NCBI GenBank assembly: GCA_022315425.1
Contig: JAIUPT010000024.1
Span: 659,933-723,932 of the forward strand
Source of the DNA: Pseudevernia furfuracea
Lineage: Eukaryota > Ascomycota > Lecanoromycetes > Lecanorales > Parmeliaceae
Reading direction: 5' to 3'
Length of the DNA stretch: 64,000 nt
Shown here: positions 32,646 through 43,900 of the stretch, in pieces
Layout of the letters: each line of letters opens with the position of its first letter
Numbering within the stretch: position 1 is the first letter of the stretch
Position numbers and translations under genes: made by a program
Notes under the pieces: model-generated
Told to the model about the DNA's origin: nothing
Seen by the model: only the letters and a program-made list of their open reading frames with translations
Databases searched by the model: none

Positions 32646-34225
32646 TTATGGATTGGCAGGGGGAGCAACGACTCGATTTGCCCTCGCAATCGAGTAATGT
32701 CTATACGTATACAAAACTCGATCTTCGACCCACAGTCTTACCATAGCCCACTGATTGCCGTCGGATCGGATCTCAACAGGATCGTACTGGAACAGTGCTT
32801 TATCACACGAGGTCCAAATTTGAGAAAAGTCATCAGACCTAGGGGTGTAGTCGACGATGAGCGGCATGCCATTCAGTGTGCCCCCGAAAATTGTTTGGAC
32901 CTTTTCGGAGAGCTGCGTGATTTGATTCTGAAACATGAGGACATTTGTCTGCGGGTTGGCGCGATTGCGAGGAATCATAACAATGGCCATTAGCTTTGTG
33001 TCCGCAGCAAATTCAGTATTGAGATACTGGTTAAGGCCAGCGAATTCAGCGGTACCGTCCCCAGGGCCCAATCTATCAAGAATTTGGGCTTGGAAATTCG
33101 CCTGGTTGACGACCCCGTCAACCTGGAACGAGCGGTTTTCCCACAGATGGGACATCCATACACCTTGTGTAGAGATTATCGTGAGCGAGATGCAGCCGTG
33201 AAGACCTTGGACCGCTACGTCGAAGCGATTCGCGCCGAGACCAGTTGCGAGAGCGGACGAGGGGAAATTGGCGTCCTGTCTAAGAGGTACCCAAGTAGCA
33301 TCTTGATACTGAGTCCACAGGTAAGAGTCCTGATTACCATTCCAAGGAAAGTCCCTGATCTCTGGCAATTTCCGCTTCGCTAATTCTCTAGCATAAGACC
33401 GGGCGTGAGCCACATTACCTGGGTTCTTGGCCGATGGTGAGAGGTTGCCATCGTAAAGACATCCTTCCCGTTCTACCAGTCGAGAGCGCTTCAACCTAGA
33501 AGTCGGCAATCCATAAGAAGATGGCGGATCATTGTCGACGCACACAGCGCATCCAGTCTGTGCGCACTCAAAACTTTCACTCGTCTGAGATGCGACTGTA
33601 GATTGGGTGCCCGTAGAAGCCAAGGATGTTTGCGAGCTAGCCATGGATGTTTGGGTGGGACTATGTGAGCTACCTTGCGCACTGGATGGTTGGTTGCCCG
33701 GTTGATTGGTCTTTTCGGGATCATTAGGATCCTCCCCGGGATACGAAGGCGTTTCGTCCTGGCCGACGGTTATTGTGGGAAGAGGTCCCGTCCACCCGGG
33801 CGGATAGTCGATCGACCCAGGAGGATAGATGCCCGGAGGGAGGTGAGGGAAATGCCACAGAAGAAGCAGACACGGAGCTTCGAAGCGTGTTAGCGGTCAG
33901 CCTATCTACAACCTCTGTGGTGTATTATCGAAGCACTTACCCAACAAGTATGAGACCAGAAAAGCGGGAACGGAACCGCTCCACCTGTCGCTTGAGTGTG
34001 TCCGTTGCTTGAGACACCAGAACTATATTGATCGTACAATGGACTGGTAGTACTAGTATGATTCTTCAAAGCGGTGATTTAATTTACTTTTGACCTTGAG
34101 GTCTTCGCTCTACTCTGTTCCCATCGTCCACAGTCCCAAGCATAAGGACGACTACTGGAGCCCCATTGGTTCCACAGAGCATCCAAGGCATCGAGTGGAG
34201 CAACACCGCCAGACAAAGTTGCCAT
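32646..34225 (-). CDS. Membrane-anchored protein of unknown function
   Basis: The minus-strand frame is open from about 33865 to 32646, well upstream of its first internal ATG at 33644. A probable intron (GTAAGT near 33942 to CGAAG near 33876) joins it to an exon reading LVSQATDTLKRQVERFRSRF then SGLILVAPCLLLLWHF, a single membrane helix. A likely first exon begins at the ATG at 34225 (MATLSGGVAPLDALDALWNQ), but its junction with the next exon is not settled in frame. After the helix comes a Pro/Ser/Thr/Gln-rich stalk (about 33860-33600), a Cys pair, and a folded C-terminal part with LHGCISLTIISTQGVWMSHL and WENRSF. This last block recurs, as I remember, in many uncharacterised fungal proteins. 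It is probably a type II membrane protein or a secreted domain on a stalk. Confidence 0.6.
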
Positions 34226-35199
34226 CCTAGCAGTCTTCATCACCGTTACCATAACCTTGCCCCCACTCCCTCTCGTCTCTTCTCTCTTCTCCCTTCGCTA
34301 TATATCTTCGATATTTGTCCATGCATTCCTACCAACGGATCCTCTGGGGCACAGAAATTTCGCTCACCATACCTATACTGTCTTCTTCACTGTTTTTGCC
34401 TCGATAAGGACAGTGGATGTTGAAAAAAGCATCGCATATTCGATGTTGGCAAGAACTGAGGATCCAATGCATAATATCTACACATCGCAGCGTTTGGCAC
34501 ATTCTGCGCTCTGTTAAGAAACATATTTCATGGCATAGAGCTTCCGCGAGTGATGATCGGTTGCAAAAGACAAACAGAAACCAGAACCGCGAGCGTAGAG
34601 CAGAGTGTCACGCTAAGCTATCTCTTAACCGAGCCAATTGAGCTCAGTTGCTGAGACTCAAAACCGCTCGCGACAGAAGATCCGCATTGGCGCATACGAT
34701 GAAGTACTATGAGAATTGGTTTCATGCTTTACTCTCATAGAGGCACGGGAGCGGGCCAATCCGTAACATTCCGTCACTGACGTATCAGTGTTAGGAAGAC
34801 GATCTCCATGCATGCAAAAGCTGGGGGTATTTTTTCATTAATTCCTAGTCTCTTACGTAAAATGGCTCGACTCGACATGCCATCACGAATCAGAACAGTG
34901 ACACTCTCCCAACCGCCAAGTACTCCACTTCAGGCTGTTGCTAGACTTGTGTCGCAGAATGGTTGATAGCAACGAAGTTATCGGCACCAAAAGAAAATTC
35001 TAGGTCCGCTTAGAGTGCAAAAATACATCAGATCTCGTGGTTCTGTTAGGCGCTTGTTGCGCTTCTATGAGGATGCATAGCTCGTGCGTCCGGTTTTGTC
35101 GGATTCAAATAGCCACAAGACTTTCTCACTCATGAGTGTCTTTCCTCTGTTAGGTTTTGCCTCAAGTGTAATTAAACCACCTATACTGTAAAATTCACC
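34226..35199. other. Intergenic, divergent promoter region
   Basis: No gene is supported between the membrane-anchored protein (-) and the secreted glycoprotein (+). Pyrimidine-rich tracts occur at 34260-34320. Confidence 0.5.
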
Positions 35200-36789
35200 A
35201 TGATGCAAGCCATGATGCAACGTCTAGGCTGGGAAGGCCGTATTCGGCATTCAATGCCATCCGTTCTCATTTCCATACTTCTTTCCGTCTCATTCTCTAC
35301 CACCCAACATATCCAGCCACGCCAAACCGCAAACTGCACCGACCCTGCCGCGATCATCAGTCCCTCATGCTGGGACATCCTCGGAGTCCCCGCATGGCTT
35401 TCGCAGTTCGCGGGACCGAATCCCACTTGCTCCGTATCAAGTCTCACACATCTTGCTGGGCCCAATCCGCCCTGGGGCGCTTGTTTCATCCTCACGATCA
35501 ACGGTGAATCTCAGGGACAAATGGTCGCCGAGGGTTTGGGTCGCTTGAACGCCACCACTACTGTGGATTCTTTACATCAAGATGCCCTGGAGATTCTGCC
35601 CGTCGATGACCGTCCGAGATATCTGTATGTTTTGGAAGCACTGTCACACATCAGGGGTCTCTTTTTGGATTGGTATGATGCCGTATCCTCGAATGCTACC
35701 GCCAGCGAGAGCGACGCTTCTGCGATCTTGACGGCTTTGGATCCGGATCGACAGACCAGCTTCGCCGCCGATGATCTTTACCAGGCTTTGGTTCTTGGGC
35801 TACCGTTCTTTCTCGCATCCAATGGCACTGGTATTCCACTCGGATTGTCTCTGGAAGATATTGGCGGCTTGCTGCTAGAGCTGGTCGATCTTGCTCTCGT
35901 TCCGCTTTGGAATCTCTCGGCCCCTGCCAATGTCACTGGAGTGGTTAAAGCGGGCGCTCTGCCCTCTGCACTCACCCGTTCTACCTCAACGGTGGGCTCA
36001 GGGGTCCAGTATGGTCTTCAATCCATCACAAACAACCTCGACAAGTTTCGCAACGTAACGACAGATGGCGCTTTCGCCACGCCGCAGCTATGGTCCATCC
36101 CACAGGACCCAGCAACCCTAACTCAACCCTTTGATACCTTTCTAGTATCAAGCATCCTTGCGCAGAACAACTGGACTGTCCTCGCTCTTGTAGGCATTGA
36201 TGTGGCAGCGCTCTCACGGAGCCCAACCGGCACTCTGCCTGGATGGGTCCTCAGTGATTGCCACACTTGCACGCCACCAGTCAACTTCAGTTGTACGAGC
36301 TATGACGAAAATAGCCGGTGCGGTCGTTGGTGGTACAGCGAGGACCTCAACTCGACCTTCACGCTTGTTCAAGCCAGCAACCCAAACAACGACCCTACCA
36401 CCTTGATCACCACTATCTTCGAGCAGGGCTGGACCACTGGCTCCCTGCTTTTTGAGAACGCAGCCGTCTGCGACGAGCCTTCGAGTCTGGGTGAGACATT
36501 GTCGGCAATTCCAAAGTGGGAACGTCCGGCTTCGCCCTTGACGGACTATATGGACAGTTGGTTCTGGAGACTCATGGGTATTGCAACGCTCAATGGCACC
36601 GCGTCCGTTGACATTGTGGTGTCGGACGATTTCAATGCGTACATAGAGTCTCGTCCTGGGCCTGTCACTCACCCGGGAAATACGCTGTTCAATATAAGTG
36701 GCGGCCAGATCGACTTCTCGTGTATGTCGCAGCTGGATCTACAGGTGGCGTGGAATTGGAGCGGCATTGTAGCAGGGGATTTCTCATGA
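35200..36789 (+). CDS. Secreted glycoprotein, DUF7872-like
   Basis: Intronless ORF of 529 aa. The first ATG is at 35200, but the ATG at 35254 (residue 19, MPSVLISILLSVSFSTTQ) puts a signal peptide at the N-terminus and is my preferred start. The mature part begins CTDPAAIISPSCWDILGVPA, a Cys-Trp-Asp opening typical of a large fungal family of unknown function that I believe is DUF7872. It carries many N-glycosylation sites (NATT, NATA, NGTG, NLSA, NVTG, NWTV, NFSC, NSTF, NGTA, NWSG). Cys pairs occur as CHTC, FSCTSY, RCGRWW and VCDEP. I see no catalytic motif. The gene is convergent with the phytase-like gene, 271 bp apart. Confidence 0.72.
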   Translation: MMQAMMQRLGWEGRIRHSMPSVLISILLSVSFSTTQHIQPRQTANCTDPAAIISPSCWDILGVPAWLSQFAGPNPTCSVSSLTHLAGPNPPWGACFILTINGESQGQMVAEGLGRLNATTTVDSLHQDALEILPVDDRPRYLYVLEALSHIRGLFLDWYDAVSSNATASESDASAILTALDPDRQTSFAADDLYQALVLGLPFFLASNGTGIPLGLSLEDIGGLLLELVDLALVPLWNLSAPANVTGVVKAGALPSALTRSTSTVGSGVQYGLQSITNNLDKFRNVTTDGAFATPQLWSIPQDPATLTQPFDTFLVSSILAQNNWTVLALVGIDVAALSRSPTGTLPGWVLSDCHTCTPPVNFSCTSYDENSRCGRWWYSEDLNSTFTLVQASNPNNDPTTLITTIFEQGWTTGSLLFENAAVCDEPSSLGETLSAIPKWERPASPLTDYMDSWFWRLMGIATLNGTASVDIVVSDDFNAYIESRPGPVTHPGNTLFNISGGQIDFSCMSQLDLQVAWNWSGIVAGDFS

Positions 36790-37060
36790 AGGGTAAGTAT
36801 GGGAACATCATGGAAGAGAGTGGTTCCTCTTCATGTCTGGGAGGGCATCGATGACACGGTCAAAGTGAGAAATCAAGCGCGATCAGGGAGAGAGAAGGGC
36901 GAGCAGCAGGTGGATTTGAAAATGCCGAGCGGGCCAACTTCTATCCAGTGCAATCATATCATCGGGTTGATGAGAGTCATCAAGAAATGCTTTTTATCTT
37001 ACTTCTCGATTTTGGAGCAGACCTACGAAGCGAGTCCCCTTGAGCAGCATCGTTTTTCGC

Positions 37061-38674
37061 CTAGGTAGAGATTGTCCCATCGTAATCCTCCCCACTCGTG
37101 GGATCCGCAATCGTATAATTGCCAAAACACGCGAAGTCGTAGTTGGACAAAGCGTACGCATCTGCCTGACTTTGTAGGAAGCTGTCCATGGTGCACATCC
37201 CATCCGACCTACCCTTGCAAGCGCCCCCGCGGATGGTGTCCAATGGCAGAATGCCATTGTTCAGTCGCATGCGGATGAACTTGTGCGTAGCGTTCGCAGG
37301 GTTATAGCCATACTGTGTTGGGTAGTATTGAGTCCTGTGGTTAGCTACCGGAGTGGGATCGCCAGATGCGCATCCGATGACTTCAGTGATCAGTCTGCCG
37401 CCAAAGGGCGTTAGGTGCGAGAGGATGAATGTTTTGTTAAGATCGATTGGAGGAACTTCGGTCAAGCTTGGAGGCACGCGGAAATAGTCGAGGGACAGAG
37501 CGGTCAGGACGGAGATGATGATGTCGTCATGGCTGAAGTCTGCATAGAAGGCCTGCCCTAAGGGAAACTCGGCAGCGTTGTCATCGTAAGTGGAGTTGAC
37601 GGATGAGTTGGATGATGTGATGAATTCGTGCTCTAGCCGCGCGATGAGCTCTTGTACGTAGCCGATGCCTTGAGCGCGACCTGTTGGGTTGCCGAAGGAG
37701 TAGTCGTAGTAGTACTGCATGTCCAAAGTGTTCTCAAAGCTCTGCCATTCCGTTTCGGTAAAAAGAAGGCAGAAGTCAGACTGGCCGAGATAGCCCATTT
37801 CATATGCGCAGATGCTTTGCATGGCATATGTGTCATTGGTGTTGAAGGAAAATCCAGCAGGAGCATACTGTTGCATTCGGGCGGTGGCATTTTTGAGATA
37901 CTTTGGAATGTATGTGAAGAGGTCGTCATCTCCCAGATAGCCAATCACGTCATCGTTGTCGTTGAAGCAGCTGTCATAGGATGCTAGAGTGTTGTTCTCC
38001 GTGCCTCCTTCGGGGATGACTACGAGATTGAAAGGTGTAGAGGCGTTGGTGAGATTGGGATTTGGCACTGTTTCGAAGCTCGGTCCAAAGAAGCCCAGCG
38101 ACCAATTGATTTCGCTATCATAGATACGAGACTGAGACGTGGTTCGTAAGACAGGTTTTGGTCTGGCAGTCCCATTGGGGAAGCTGGCGTTGTATGCCAC
38201 TTGGCCGACTGATGCATTATACAGCGTCCTGCCATACCGATTCCAGAATGTCACTCCAGCTTGGAACTCAGTGGACGCTCCAAGACCGGTCAAGTAGCTT
38301 TCCAGCATCTCGTAGTGGTAGGTATTCAAGAATTCTAGAGGGCCGCTGAACATGTCGGTGTGAGCGGAGGTGAAGTTGATCACTTTCTGCGCAAAACGCT
38401 CATCATTGCCACCGTCATCATCTCCGCCGGTAGGGAAACGGTTGGCATGTCTCTGTAGCAAGTGTGCCTGTTCAAGCTGGCAGCCTGATGGAATTCCCAC
38501 GTTGTGAACACCGAAATGATCGGCGGTATTGTCAGAATAGGGTGAGATCTCACCCCAATATTCGGAAATAATGCTCAAGTCTGTGAGCAACTCTGTTGAG
38601 TTAGCCGTCTGTCGTGGGATATTACGAGCCTCGACCGCAGTCAGGGACAAGGCTATGATGACAGAGAAGCGCAT
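37061..38674 (-). CDS. Secreted histidine acid phosphatase (3-phytase-like)
   Basis: Extracellular phosphatase that by family releases phosphate from phytate or other phosphomonoesters through a phosphohistidine intermediate. Intronless, 537 aa, with a signal peptide at residues 1-16 (MRFSVIIALSLTAVEA). The catalytic motif is RHANRFP at 75-81 (RHGxRxP family signature with Ala-Asn in place of Gly-x), the Arg motif RTTSQSRIYDS is at 177-187, and the proton donor is in ADFSHDDII with HD at 382-383. Disulphide cysteines and more than ten N-glycosylation sites fit a secreted fungal enzyme; length is as usual for the family. Start: ATG at 38674, directly followed by the signal peptide. The variant RHAN resembles the group containing fungal phytase-like and 3-phytase-related proteins, so the true substrate is open. 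Confidence 0.88.
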   Translation of the reverse strand: MRFSVIIALSLTAVEARNIPRQTANSTELLTDLSIISEYWGEISPYSDNTADHFGVHNVGIPSGCQLEQAHLLQRHANRFPTGGDDDGGNDERFAQKVINFTSAHTDMFSGPLEFLNTYHYEMLESYLTGLGASTEFQAGVTFWNRYGRTLYNASVGQVAYNASFPNGTARPKPVLRTTSQSRIYDSEINWSLGFFGPSFETVPNPNLTNASTPFNLVVIPEGGTENNTLASYDSCFNDNDDVIGYLGDDDLFTYIPKYLKNATARMQQYAPAGFSFNTNDTYAMQSICAYEMGYLGQSDFCLLFTETEWQSFENTLDMQYYYDYSFGNPTGRAQGIGYVQELIARLEHEFITSSNSSVNSTYDDNAAEFPLGQAFYADFSHDDIIISVLTALSLDYFRVPPSLTEVPPIDLNKTFILSHLTPFGGRLITEVIGCASGDPTPVANHRTQYYPTQYGYNPANATHKFIRMRLNNGILPLDTIRGGACKGRSDGMCTMDSFLQSQADAYALSNYDFACFGNYTIADPTSGEDYDGTIST

Positions 38675-39352
38675 GATGAGGATGGAAAACTGTCCAGCTG
38701 AATGAGATTAGCAGAAAACAGATAGGTGGACAGAGAAGAGCGCCCTGGCGAGATGCAGTGTATTTATACCAACTTGGCAAATGATACTAGTACTGTGTGG
38801 TACATTACCAGCAAAGATTTAGCTCAACGTCGACGTCGACGTCAAGGCTTGCCGGTTAGCTTTCAGAGCGGCAGAATTGTGTGGGCGACATGCAGAGGGA
38901 TTGGCTAATTTAATTCGAACCGCGTATCGTTAAAGGGCCAAAAAAGGAAGGTGGTGGAAAGGTGGGAAGAAAATGGAAAATTGGCGTAACCCTAACGCTG
39001 GATAAACGCCACATGGAGGAGATAAAATAGATGGAGGGGCTGAATCCAACGTCACGTGTTGCCGAGACTGGCTCAGGTTGTTTGAAATACATCATGTCTT
39101 ACTATGCTATCATTGCTTTTGTTATTGTGGGAGAGTAGGTTACAGTACTATGTTTTTGAAAACAGCATAACAGAATTCGAATACCTTACCTACCTTAGGT
39201 TCTTTCAAGAACCAAGGGTGACTAAACCCATCTAGGCCTAGAGTAGCTCCTCTTACGTCATCACAAAAGCGTCCCATCAGAGTCTTGGCGTCTTTCTTAT
39301 CCTTCGTCACCTTCAAAAGGTCACTCTGGTCGTCATCGGTTACTGGAGAAAG
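38675..39352. other. Intergenic upstream of the phosphatase gene
   Basis: No gene seen. A short (CGTCGA)n stretch lies at 38828-38845. This is the promoter side of the phosphatase gene. Confidence 0.5.
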
Positions 39353-39547
39353 TGATGGAATTCAGCCAATCATAGGCCGTTCCGCCCGCACTAGCGTGCC
39401 TTTTAGCGTGGCGCTAGTGGGCGACTCTTGTCTATCCTTCTCCTTCTCTTCCTTCTTATCCACCACATGTACTCTACATAGTCATGCAATAGAGTCGTTC
39501 TATTAGCCACACAATACAAGACCTCATAGCTGTCATATATTCCAACA
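39353..39547. mobile_element. 195-bp solo LTR, copy 1
   Basis: The element starts TGATGGAATT and ends ATTCCAACA, so it has the TG...CA ends and near-palindromic termini of a Copia-type LTR. It is flanked by a perfect 5-bp target duplication, GAAAG (39348-39352 and 39548-39552). It is 195 bp and matches the copy at 56814-57008 at all but four positions by my reading. An internal hairpin (CGCCCGCACTAGCG with CGCTAGTGGGCG) lies in the first third. No internal retrotransposon sequence or second LTR is nearby, so it is a solo LTR or a miniature element. Confidence 0.87.
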
Positions 39548-39552
39548 GAAAG

Positions 39553-41031
39553 CGGCGTGAGTGATTGGGGCTATCGATGTTGCTTGGCCGTGCTACTTCA
39601 GATTTTATATATAATGCCGTGTCAGGATTCCCCAGAGATGGCATGACTTGGCTTAACAGATAATTTGAGTTATCTTATGAGAACAGGACTGGAGAAATTC
39701 CTAGGAGCGGGTCGTAGGTTGTGCTCCGAATGCTATGCTTGACATGAGTGTCTTGCACTTTCATTCATCAAGTGTGTATCATCGCCGTCATTACTTTCAA
39801 GAGGATCAAACCCTCACTCTTTTCCAATCTGCCATGTCGACACTAAACAAAAACATAATTGGAGCCACAAGTTTGAACCCCAGGTCAGAAATACACTTCC
39901 TACCCTAAGCACCCTGGAAAGACCTCAGGGTAGCTGATTTCACCCCGGGACAGCTTGCGTGCGCATTCCCGCCCCCGGACCGAAAGGTCTACCTGATTGA
40001 CATGCCGGCTCGACCAATCGTATTGACTTCTAGCTTTGTACGCGTGCTGTACCCGGCTTCCATGATATCTCTGACTTCCAGGATGCCCGCGCGTTCTCCG
40101 AGGACTCGAATCTAAAAAATGTCGATCATACAGAGGTTTGAAATCGGCACGATGCTTTTGCCGCTCCAGCATACCTTTACAACAAAACTACTTTGCGCAT
40201 GGTCGAAGATTCGAGGTCGTCGATATTCGTTTATGACATAATGTGAAGTCGTTTTGGCACCTTTTTTTCCCTATCCCACACCAGTACGGGGTCAGCGCGC
40301 GAAATTCTGGATCGCGCTAGTAGCAGCTCTCATCCCGTTTTTGGAAGGTAACCCTATGGCTAGAAACCCTAGACTCACCTTCTAGGAGTGTATCATTTGG
40401 ATATTACGGAGCTTGTTTGGGCGTTTAACCCTTGACCAGAACCAAGACACTCTTAGCAGTCAACTATATAGACTATTGCACTTCGCCTTGGTCAAAAGCT
40501 GCCACCAAATTTTCTATGAGTGTGGGTACTCTTCGGCGTTTCCGACCACCAATGAAGTATGAACCGAATGCTGTACTGCTAGCGTTTAGCCTACTCTAGT
40601 GTCTTTCGCCCTCGTCAAGATACTAACACCGCCTTTCTTTCTCGGGACTAGCAATACCTCTTACATTCCACCCACAATCGCAACTTGAGACATGTTGGGT
40701 CAAGGTTTGAAATCTGGGAAGGGTAGGATAGAAGTTGGGCGGGACGTATATAGGAAGTGGGAACATAGATCCAAATAAAACTCAACTTACCAAGTTCTCG
40801 CGTTGCTTCTCGCCCAGCGTATATATAATCGCGCCAAGACTATCAAATCCCATTTGTGAGGAACGATGGTCACGCAGTATTTGCCTTTCATAAACATTAC
40901 TCTACAGTCTCTACTCATCATCATGAAACCTCACCTACAAGGTCGAATACAGGCGTTATTGGAATTAGGAAAACGCTCCCCAACCATCCACGTAAATCTA
41001 AGCATTAGTAACAGCAAGACAACTGAAGTAC
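39553..41031. other. Intergenic, nothing recognised
   Basis: Short ORFs only on both strands. No RNA gene was seen. Confidence 0.45.
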
Positions 41032-42545
41032 TCAAACCAAAGTGTCTTCCCCCAAGCGGTCGGAGTCACTTCCGACTGTACTCCGGCAGCTTCCGATGTT
41101 AGTCATTGGTACACCAGTACCGTTTGCATGGCCCCACTCTCCCTCCTCAGTCTCTCTTTCTTGGCTACCAACTTCTCTACTCTCCACTTGGATTACACCA
41201 CCACCATCAATTGAATCCTTGGTGTTGATAGCCTCGGCACTCTCTGTCATGGCCCGTGAGGTTCTCTTGTCGAAAGCTTTACCGGTAGCCCTGGACAGTG
41301 TTGTCTTCTTCGATCCATCGGAGTCGGCAGTCCTGTAGTAATACGAGGAGTGTCCACGCTCGCGGACAGAGGCGCGGAAATTGTCCGCGCCAGGAAGTTT
41401 GAAGAGAATTAGAAAGATGGGTCGGAGGGTTGGAATGCAGGCCGCTATGATGATGACGTTCATTTCAATACTGTCAATCAAGCTGTCAGCTTTTGTTTTC
41501 GCAAGATGGGAACTGGATAATTTGACGCATAAGACTTCCGTACCCATTCCACATAAGGAGCTCAATGGTTTGCCCTGAAGCGCTGTTAGCTGGTTAAGGC
41601 GTTGCACCAAGTGTCTTCAGGACTTACAGGTGATGTCAGTCTTGGCTTTGACAGTGATCGGCACTTTTGACGTCTTGACTGCTGCGCAGATGCCGGCACT
41701 TTTAGCAAAGAGCAGTCAGCTTCGCCATTGTATCACTGCAATGGGAGATAGACTTACAAGACCCCCATGCTCAACAGCAAGGTCAGCAGCAACTTCTTCT
41801 GTATGCTCAATTGAAGCTTCCACACTATGTCGACAGGAATAAGGGCGAGAGCGAAATCCAAGAATGCCCAGTAACCTGCGATACCCTTACATTAGCATCA
41901 GCGTTCTCAGGAAAGCACGAAGAGCTTACTAGCAATAACAAGATCCCAGGTGTTGACGGGAATGGGATTCCAGCAACTGCCAGTCCCTTCTTTGATCATT
42001 CCCTTCTCCCAAAGGGCTCGTGCAGGTTGACATTGCGCATAAAACAAGGTAAAGGTGATAACAGCTGAAACGAAGACACTGATAGAGATGCCTCTCAGCA
42101 ACCACTTCCGCCAGTTGCTAGGGCCTGCAATCCTTTCGATCAAGAAGGCCACAGAGATTTTGCCGATGGCGATGCTGAACATGCACAAAGACCGCGATAT
42201 CGTATTCAGCTCCAATGCAATTGATAGCTGAGCGGGAGTCAGATAGTAGATGTGCCTTGCGTAACCACTGGCTGCGTAGACGCTCCACATGATGGCGACT
42301 ACGAAATCGAGGACCTGGTCTAATCAGCTTTTTTGGCTGATGGAAGCTGGCGAGTAGGAGCATCTTACGAGAGCGAAACAGACACACCAGTCGTCCCACC
42401 AGACGTTGCGTGTAAGCCTTATGCGTGAGTACAACCTCCCTATAACGAATACCAGAGAGAGAATCTCCAAGGTCCATGTGAAGGCATAAATCTCTCCAGC
42501 TCTGTTGTAGTCACCCCCCGGAGGCGGTGGATCTGAGCCCGACAT
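41032..42545 (-). CDS. Fungal rhodopsin-like / SAT4-family seven-helix membrane protein
   Basis: Integral membrane protein of the large, mostly uncharacterised fungal family related to PTH11-type proteins. Six exons: 42545-42369, 42314-41930, 41875-41758, 41698-41628, 41574-41544 and 41470-41032, all GT-AG and in phase, giving 406 aa. The N-terminus is short and outside (MSGSDPPPPGGDYNRAG), with no signal peptide or CFEM domain. Then come the hallmark WWDDWCVCFALV after helix 2, MWSVYAASGYARHIYYL, LCMFSIAIGKISVAFLIERI, FTLFYAQCQPARALWEK, CWNPIPVNTW, ALALIPVDIVWKLQLSIQKK and EMNVIIIAACIPTLRPIF. The cytosolic tail (about 130 aa) is Ser/Thr/Glu-rich. Exon 5 is only 31 nt. Ligand or partner unknown. 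Confidence 0.88.
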
Positions 42546-43900
42546 GGCGAAGGATATGTGAAGAAATTGTCCTGATGTAGATGCCAATGGCAAGCGCAGA
42601 GCAAGTGCGAAGGAGAGAGGTTTCAACTAGCAACTCCACAGTGAGATCCTCCGCCAGGCACCACGAACAGGAAGAGAAGCACTCTTAAACCCTTTCTCGG
42701 GGGATTCATTGGGGTTTTGTATCTAATTCGACAAGATGGCTCTACTGCACGAACGTCGTTCCGACTTCCGACCATTAGGACGCTTCTTCACGGAGACATT
42801 ACGTGTACGAAGGCATGACAGCCAATCCGACAATGCAGGTCCGTACTAGTGAGCAATAACGTTGTGATTAAAGGTGACAGGCCCAATTTCTTCGATCAGA
42901 TAATGTCCAGGTATAAGAGCACAGGGAGGTCCGTGTGGAAAATCCAGGTGTCTGGTTCGTTCCTGGAGCGAACATTAAGCGAACTACATCTCGATAGACA
43001 TGAAACAGGTACCAATCAGTCGGAAAATAATTCATGAAGACTAATTGATTGCAGTTAGAGCGGCTCCACGAGTGGAGTTCGGCAACAAATAGCGCGTATA
43101 TCGCCCAAGCGCTCCAGTCTTACGGCGTCGGAAAATTAAATAACGTTCTTCAAACGGCTCGAAAATTAGATGCGGGGTGCATTAAATCCAGCTCTGAGAA
43201 TAACTGCCAAAGAATTGTCTCAATGCCCTGTTGGTAATTTATGGCTTTGACGCGAGCGATAACCATAGGTTCTTAAAGACATTGCGTGACAGTCATGTAG
43301 ACTCGGCGAATAAATGATAGTCTTATATGCAGGGCGCATGTAGGATTGATCTCTTCGGCTCATCTTCATTTAAGACTTTTAAACAAGATCCAGGTTTCTT
43401 GAGGAACTATGTAGCATGGAAGCATTATGCGAGAGCGAATGTAGCGTCGATAGCCAATTCTAGCGATGCCTCTACATTACATGGCCTTATGCAGCAACCG
43501 CGTTGACATTACCGCATAAATCAGACGCATCATGTTGCTGGCCCAAGCGTCACTTTCCGAGAGGTCTGACCGAAGAATGAGCCAATTCGATAGGCGGAAA
43601 GTGAAGACCACCCCTCACTCTATCATCATGCGTCTTCTGAATGCCAGACTTCATCATAGCGCACGAACGTCCAGCTTTGCACTTCTGGCACGCAGTCAGA
43701 GTTCCGGTCGTGCATCCCACTAGGCTTATCGCGTGTTTTCTTAGAAAATCGTAGCCCTTGCTACAAGTGATTCTTGTAATTTCATTCTTTTGGGCCCTTA
43801 CCTTATCTAGCGCATCCAAACCTTGCAGGCTGTTGGAAGTACCAAACGACTCTGTAGTCACAAAGGATTCAGTACCGACAGTACGCTTACAACACTCAAA
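42546..43900. other. Intergenic, nothing recognised
   Basis: The sequence becomes more AT-rich. Short ORFs only. Confidence 0.45.
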
